10,480 nucleotides of DNA from positions 3,444-13,923 of the forward strand of contig DGBL01000038.1 in the NCBI GenBank assembly GCA_002384315.1, written 5' to 3'. The stretch's first letter is position 1. Each line of letters begins with the position of its first letter. A program made the translations under genes and the position numbers. The notes under the pieces are model-generated. The model worked only from the letters and a program-made list of their open reading frames with translations. It was not told the DNA's origin and made no database searches. Origin of the DNA: Micrococcaceae bacterium UBA4005 (GTDB lineage: Bacteria > Actinomycetota > Actinomycetes > Actinomycetales > Micrococcaceae). Positions 6,520-10,480 of this stretch are shown here, piece by piece.

Positions 6520-7362
6520 ATGAATAGCAGTCCTCAGCCGGAACGGCCGCTGGTGGGCCGTGACGCCCCGGTGAAGTCCGTGGAGCGATCCATCGACATC
6601 TTGTTGGAACTGGCGTCAGGCCCACTAACACTGACCGAGGTAAGTGTGGCCACGCACCTCTCGAAGAGTACGTCGCGTCGACTGCTCCGCTCACTGGGGC
6701 ATGGCGGAATCGTTGTCCATGACCCGCTGAGCAAGAAGTACCTGCTCGGTCCCGGGGCGCTGAGGCTCGGACAGGGCTTCGTGGGCGTTCGTGGTGGCTT
6801 CGACACATTCGCGCGGAAACCGCTGATGGCTCTTTGGGAGAAGGCAGGCGAGACAGTCGCCGTGCACGTGCGGTTAGGCCAGCAGCGTGTGTGTGTCCAT
6901 GAGCTTGCGAGCGTGGAGGAGGTCCGGTATGTGTCCGGTGAGGGGATGACGGCACCGATTCATGTTGGTTCGGCCGGGCGGGTTCTTCTGGCGTTCATGC
7001 CTCCACTAGACGCCAGAGCCCTCCTCGAAGGTCTAGATCTGGCCCCGATGACCGGCGGTCCGGCCGTCGACTTAGAAACCTATATGAGGGAACTCGACAC
7101 GGTCCGGGGGCGAGGGTTTGCACTGAGCGTCGGCGAACGGGTCCGTGGTGCTGCTGCTGTCTCCGTTCCGGTTTTTGACGCTGCCGGCGTAACAATTGCT
7201 GCTCTTAGCATCCTTGGACCGGTGGACCGCTTCGACGATCAGAAGCGCATGGCCGCTGTGGATCTGATGAGGCGGGCCGCCGAGGAGATTCAGACGTCCC
7301 TTCGCACGCTCGATTACAAGGTATTGCCGCCGCCGGCGGAGTCACGGCAGAGCCCCGCCTAA
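6520..7362 (+). CDS. IclR-family transcriptional regulator
   Basis: This is a DNA-binding regulator of 280 residues. An N-terminal winged helix-turn-helix covers about 18-80: VKSVERSIDILLELASGPLT leads into TEVSVATHLSKSTSRRLLRS, the classic IclR helix pair, then the wing ending KKYLLGPGALRLGQGF. The C-terminal effector domain (about 95-265) includes HVGSAGRVLLAFMPP and SVPVFDAAGVTIAALSILGP, both typical. ATG 6520 is chosen because GGAG (6510-6513) lies 6 bases upstream; an in-frame GTG at 6463 would add 19 residues without a ribosome site. The gene begins 102 bases after dctM and ends 37 bases before an MFS gene on the same strand, so it probably controls one or both. IclR proteins usually sense small organic acids or aromatics; the ligand here is unknown. 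Two TTA codons (6874 and 7072) are present. Confidence 0.93.
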   Translation: MNSSPQPERPLVGRDAPVKSVERSIDILLELASGPLTLTEVSVATHLSKSTSRRLLRSLGHGGIVVHDPLSKKYLLGPGALRLGQGFVGVRGGFDTFARKPLMALWEKAGETVAVHVRLGQQRVCVHELASVEEVRYVSGEGMTAPIHVGSAGRVLLAFMPPLDARALLEGLDLAPMTGGPAVDLETYMRELDTVRGRGFALSVGERVRGAAAVSVPVFDAAGVTIAALSILGPVDRFDDQKRMAAVDLMRRAAEEIQTSLRTLDYKVLPPPAESRQSPA

Positions 7363-7399
7363 TCCAAATGGCAGCAGTTGTGACCGTCACAGCCTGCCC

Positions 7400-8593
7400 G
7401 TGGTGATTCCGGAGCAGGGGATCGACCCTGCCTCCGTCGACAGGTCCTCGGCCATACGCGCAGTCATAATCGCCATCGCGGCTGTGCTTCCGGTATTCCT
7501 CGTGAGCGCCCTGGCCGTTCAGGTAAGGGAAGAACTCGTCTTTGGCACCGCCGCGCTTGGCGGCATCGTGGCGACATACTTCATCGCTAGTTCGGTCGGC
7601 TCGGTCCCGATGGGCCAGTTGATCGAATGGTTGGGTGCTGGCCGAGGAATGGCCCTCGCCTCAACCCTGAGTGCCTCGGCGATGGCGGCGGCGGCTCGGT
7701 CACAATCGTGGGTTCATCTGGCACTTGCGCTCGCGTTGGCGGGCGTGGCCAACGCGCTGGCCCAGCCAGCCGCGAACAAGCTGCTGTCGGCTTCAGTTCC
7801 GGTGCGCCGGCTCGGCCTTGCCTTCGGCATCAAGCAATCGTGTGTGCCTGGCGCGGCGCTTCTTGGTGGCCTTGCCGTACCAACCATCGCGCTCGTATTC
7901 GGGTGGCGCTGGGCGTTTGGTGTCGCGGCGCTGATCACGGGTGCCTACGCGGCGTGGCTCTGGATTCGGCACACGGAACGGGGGGCGGGGCGCCGCAGCC
8001 GGACGGGCACTCTGCGGGACAGCGAGGCCCCGATCTCCGCCCTGCTCTTCCTCACAGTGGGCGGCTTCCTCGGCGCAGCCGCGGCGACGTCGCTTGGCAC
8101 CTTCTTGGTGGACTCGGCGGTGGTTCTGGATTTCGCCCCTTCCATAGCAGGCTGGCTCTACGCGCTCCTGTCTTGGGGCACGATCGGCTCCCGGATGGTC
8201 CTAGGATGGAGCGTCGACCGGTCACCGTCGCGGAGCAGGTTCGGGATTATCGCGGTGCTGCTGGGAGTTGGTTCACTCGGGTACGTGCTGATGGCAGGGA
8301 ACAGCAAGATCGGTTTCGTTCTGGGTGCGGGTCTCGGCTTCATCGTGGGTTGGGCCTGGACTGGTGTCTTTCACTACGCGATCGTCACGTGGTATCGCAG
8401 GGCGCCCGCAGCCGCGACGGGCTTTATTCAGACTGGCCTATCACTTGGCGCGGGCGTGGGCCCGCTGTTATTCGGCATTCTCGCCGAGCAGCGGGGATAC
8501 TCGGTGGCGTGGGCCGCCGCCGGAGTGGTGAGCCTGCTCGCGTCGCTCACCGTACTCGGCGCGCGGGCACATCTGCGAGCACGCCGCCGCTAG
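7400..8593 (+). CDS. MFS transporter
   Basis: This is a major facilitator superfamily membrane carrier of 397 residues with two six-helix halves. The hydrophilic loop RHTERGAGRRSRTGTLRDSE (190-209) separates them, and the tail is basic (LRARRR). The segment AFGIKQSCVPGAALLGGLAV (141-160) and the following GWRWAFG are typical of actinobacterial MFS_1 proteins. The motif-A position between helices 2 and 3 reads GQLIEWLGAGRG, with Glu and Trp where Asp and Arg are usual. GTG 7400 is the best available start; GTG 7403 is next to it, and no clear Shine-Dalgarno exists, so the start is uncertain. It follows the IclR gene by 37 bases and is probably co-transcribed. One TTA codon occurs at 8468. Substrate and direction of transport cannot be told from sequence. 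Confidence 0.88.
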   Translation: MVIPEQGIDPASVDRSSAIRAVIIAIAAVLPVFLVSALAVQVREELVFGTAALGGIVATYFIASSVGSVPMGQLIEWLGAGRGMALASTLSASAMAAAARSQSWVHLALALALAGVANALAQPAANKLLSASVPVRRLGLAFGIKQSCVPGAALLGGLAVPTIALVFGWRWAFGVAALITGAYAAWLWIRHTERGAGRRSRTGTLRDSEAPISALLFLTVGGFLGAAAATSLGTFLVDSAVVLDFAPSIAGWLYALLSWGTIGSRMVLGWSVDRSPSRSRFGIIAVLLGVGSLGYVLMAGNSKIGFVLGAGLGFIVGWAWTGVFHYAIVTWYRRAPAAATGFIQTGLSLGAGVGPLLFGILAEQRGYSVAWAAAGVVSLLASLTVLGARAHLRARRR

Positions 8594-8735
8594 CAACTAT
8601 GCTTGAAACCCGACTAAGAGCCATCGCTCCCCCGAGGAGTGCAGCGGTCTCGGAGGTGAGGGACGTGATGGGCGGGTGTTGGAGAGGACGGGGCGTCACT
8701 CAGCGCGGCCGCCGTCTTCGGGGATGAGTCCGGCA

Positions 8736-8763
8736 GGCGGTGCGATCCAAAACGGATGCCGCC
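8736..8763. terminator. Imperfect hairpin between convergent MFS genes
   Basis: GGCGG (8736-8740) pairs with CCGCC (8759-8763), and ATCC (8745-8748) pairs with GGAT (8754-8757) around AAAAC. Four bases are unpaired on the left and one on the right. It lies 20 bases past the end of the minus-strand MFS gene and 142 past the plus-strand one, the right place for a shared terminator. No T-run follows. Nothing else was recognised in 8594-8783. Confidence 0.35.
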
Positions 8764-8783
8764 AGCGTAGAGTCACCAGTGGA

Positions 8784-9962
8784 TCACGCGCCCGGATCCG
8801 TTCCTCGCCAGCGGGCTCGTGCCCACGTCGCGGCAACCGCCAGCGGCACGGCTGTCGCCGCAGCCAACAAGAAAGTCTCACGATAGCGTCCGCTTTCGGC
8901 CAGGTCGGCCACGAGGACGGCGCCCACCGCGTTCCCGACGAACAGGGAGCTCGCGAACAATGAGATGACAGTTGCCCTGATAGACGGTAGCACCTCAGTG
9001 GCCCACGTCTGGAGCGAGGAATGCATGGCTGCCCAAGCAAGGCCCAACAGCGCGGCTACGACCACGGCGACTGACGGTTGCTGAGAAACGGCCATCATCG
9101 TGCAGCCGACGATGGCTGCCGTACCGCCGAGGCCGATCAGCCGTGATGGGCGCTGAGTCGCAGAGAGCTCTCCGACGAGCGGCGCGAATCCGAGGACCGC
9201 CACTCCATACACTCCTGCCACTGCACCCGCGACCGTGGAACTGACACCTGTCGCCTCGACAGCAGGTGGGAGCAAAGTTAGCGCGCCGAGCACGACCGCG
9301 CCCTCCACGAACGTCAAGGCAAGTACGAGCAGGGTCGGCGTAGAGCGGCTCACGCGAACGAGGGGAACTAGCAGATTGCGATGGCGCCGCCTGACCTGTG
9401 GTTCGGGGAGACCGCGCAAGGCGATAGCAAGCGCGACCGCAGCCACGCCCGTGCCAAGAAACACAAGTCGCCAACTAACGAAGTGAGCGAGGGCTCCTGC
9501 CCCGACGGACGCGAGTGCGGTGCCGAGTGCAAGGCCAACCATGAGTCGGGTGACCTGCGCTTGTCGTCGTTCTGCTGGGACGGTGTCGCCGATGTAGATA
9601 AGTGCCGAAGGCAGAGCGGCGCCGAAGAAGGCGCCCGCGAGGCAGCGGAACAAGCCGAGCGATAGCGGGTCCCACGCGAACGCCGACATTGCCGTTGACG
9701 CCGCCGAGAAGAACAAGGTCAACCGAAGGGTGTGAACAATGCCTAGTCGGTCCGAGATCATGCCCCAGACCGGCTGCATCAAGCCATAAGCGAGGAAATA
9801 GGTGCCCGCCGCTTGCACGACCTGAGAGAGCGGAGCACCCAGCGCGGTCGCGATCGCTACGAACATCGGCGGGATCGCGAAGCGGTCGAGCGTGCTGACA
9901 AAGGCGGTGTACTGGAGGAGACGGATCCCCGTGGGATCGGTCGGGGTACTCTTCCGCCTCAT
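8784..9962 (-). CDS. MFS transporter, second copy type, convergent
   Basis: This is an MFS carrier of 392 residues on the opposite strand. The first helix contains STLDRFAIPPMF. The signature A motif between helices 2 and 3 is well kept: GMISDRLG at 67-74. Helices 4-5 carry GAFFGAALPSALIYIGDTVP and AERRQAQ, typical of drug:H+ antiporter-like and related MFS proteins. A basic central loop (GLPEPQVRRRHRN, about 184-196) divides the halves. ATG 9962 is chosen because AAGG lies 8 bases upstream; an upstream TTG at 10013 would add 17 residues of atypical sequence. It is not closely similar to the plus-strand MFS at 7400-8593, so this is not a recent duplication. Sequence suggests a proton-coupled carrier; neither substrate nor a link to the IclR gene can be shown. 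Confidence 0.88.
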   Translation of the reverse strand: MRRKSTPTDPTGIRLLQYTAFVSTLDRFAIPPMFVAIATALGAPLSQVVQAAGTYFLAYGLMQPVWGMISDRLGIVHTLRLTLFFSAASTAMSAFAWDPLSLGLFRCLAGAFFGAALPSALIYIGDTVPAERRQAQVTRLMVGLALGTALASVGAGALAHFVSWRLVFLGTGVAAVALAIALRGLPEPQVRRRHRNLLVPLVRVSRSTPTLLVLALTFVEGAVVLGALTLLPPAVEATGVSSTVAGAVAGVYGVAVLGFAPLVGELSATQRPSRLIGLGGTAAIVGCTMMAVSQQPSVAVVVAALLGLAWAAMHSSLQTWATEVLPSIRATVISLFASSLFVGNAVGAVLVADLAESGRYRETFLLAAATAVPLAVAATWARARWRGTDPGA

Positions 9963-10480
9963 CTTGGGTGCCTTGAAGCAACGACCCGAGCAAAGCACTG
10001 CTGGAGGGAGCAACTTTCAGTTTCCGGCCGGCAGGCGGGACCGGTTCCTGCGTGGAGCTGACCACCGTGCTCCAGGTGCGACGCCCACCGAGTACCAACG
10101 CACCAGTCGGACAACATCGTTCGCCCACCATACGTCTGAGTGCTTCGGGCAGCAGTCACGCGCTTCCGGCGTTTCGTCCGTCCCTTGGTCAGGATTCGGG
10201 CGTGCGCTCAGCCCGATGGAGCCACCGGCTCGCCTGAAGCACTCCGTCACCACGCGGTGACGCCACGGTGCTTTCCGTCACGACTGGCCGGGTCGAAGAA
10301 AGCGACGTGGTTCTCTCCTCGTTGTTCCGCGGCTCCTCAGATCCGGCGCGCCGGACAGCCAGCCTCGGACCTGCGGGCTCAGGCCTTGCCCAACTAGAGC
10401 TTCTGAACACGCATGGTCCCTTCAGCGCCCGTCTAACGACAGGCAAGATGGGTACTCGATCCCCGACAGCCTGACGTGAG
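9963..10480. other. Upstream region of the minus-strand MFS gene, no gene recognised
   Basis: The stretch must contain the promoter of the minus-strand MFS gene near 9970-10080, but I cannot point to a convincing -35/-10 pair. Short open frames on both strands overlap, are rich in Arg, Pro and Ser, and resemble no family I know. The only structure seen is the inverted repeat at 10238-10272. Confidence 0.5.
10238..10272. promoter_or_regulatory. Nested inverted repeat in the right intergenic region
   Basis: The core CGTCACC (10245-10251) and GGTGACG (10256-10262) are exact reverse complements around ACGC. Outside it, AGCAC (10238-10242) pairs with GTGCT (10268-10272). The arms are separated from the core by two bases on the left and five on the right. 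It is about 275 bases upstream of the minus-strand MFS start. It could be a terminator for a gene beyond the window or a regulator site; no T-run follows. Confidence 0.3.

Noticed and set aside
7627..8727. 366-codon plus-strand open frame overlapping the first MFS gene
   Set aside because: It is out of frame with clear MFS helices, is Arg/Gly-rich with no hydrophobic segments, and runs past the true stop. It is a shadow of the MFS gene.
10017..10253. Minus-strand 78-codon frame right of the MFS gene
   Set aside because: Overlaps other random frames, no ribosome site and no similarity to a known family.
1..10480. CRISPR arrays, tRNA or rRNA genes
   Set aside because: No regularly spaced direct repeats, no cloverleaf-like segments and no rRNA-like conserved stretches were seen when reading the window.

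Overview
The base composition, GTG and TTG starts and gene families point to a high-GC Actinomycetota (actinobacterium). The genus cannot be fixed from the sequence. The window is an accessory region: two insertion-sequence layers on the left, then a transport cluster.

Layout. Positions 1-1347 hold an almost complete IS3-family insertion sequence, with orfA and orfB intact and the right inverted repeat visible. The left inverted repeat is cut by the window edge. A universal stress protein gene follows at 1452-1883. Positions 1884-2410 carry no convincing gene but contain a perfect 12-bp stem hairpin (2023-2052). Positions 2411-3195 are a decayed minus-strand IS5-family element whose transposase pieces are spread over all three minus-strand frames. 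Positions 3433-6417 are a complete TRAP transporter operon in the order substrate-binding lipoprotein, small membrane subunit, large permease. Then come an IclR-family regulator (6520-7362) and an MFS transporter (7400-8593) on the same strand. A second, convergent MFS transporter lies on the minus strand (8784-9962). The last 518 bases hold one hairpin and no gene I recognise.

How the genes may work together. IclR regulators commonly control nearby uptake and catabolic genes for small organic acids or aromatic compounds. The simplest reading is that the IclR protein senses a ligand and controls the TRAP operon upstream, the MFS gene just downstream, or both. The TRAP system would import an organic-acid-like solute using an ion gradient. 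The MFS proteins could import a related solute or export a product. No catabolic enzyme is present, so the substrate is unknown. The IS3 genes look intact, while the IS5 remnant is clearly dead, so they probably mark insertions of different age.

I found no clearly new multi-gene system. The points most worth a second look are the 12-bp hairpin at 2023-2052, the hairpin covering the ribosome binding site of the IS3 orfA, the transport-only gene set, and the TTA leucine codons spread through the non-IS genes.
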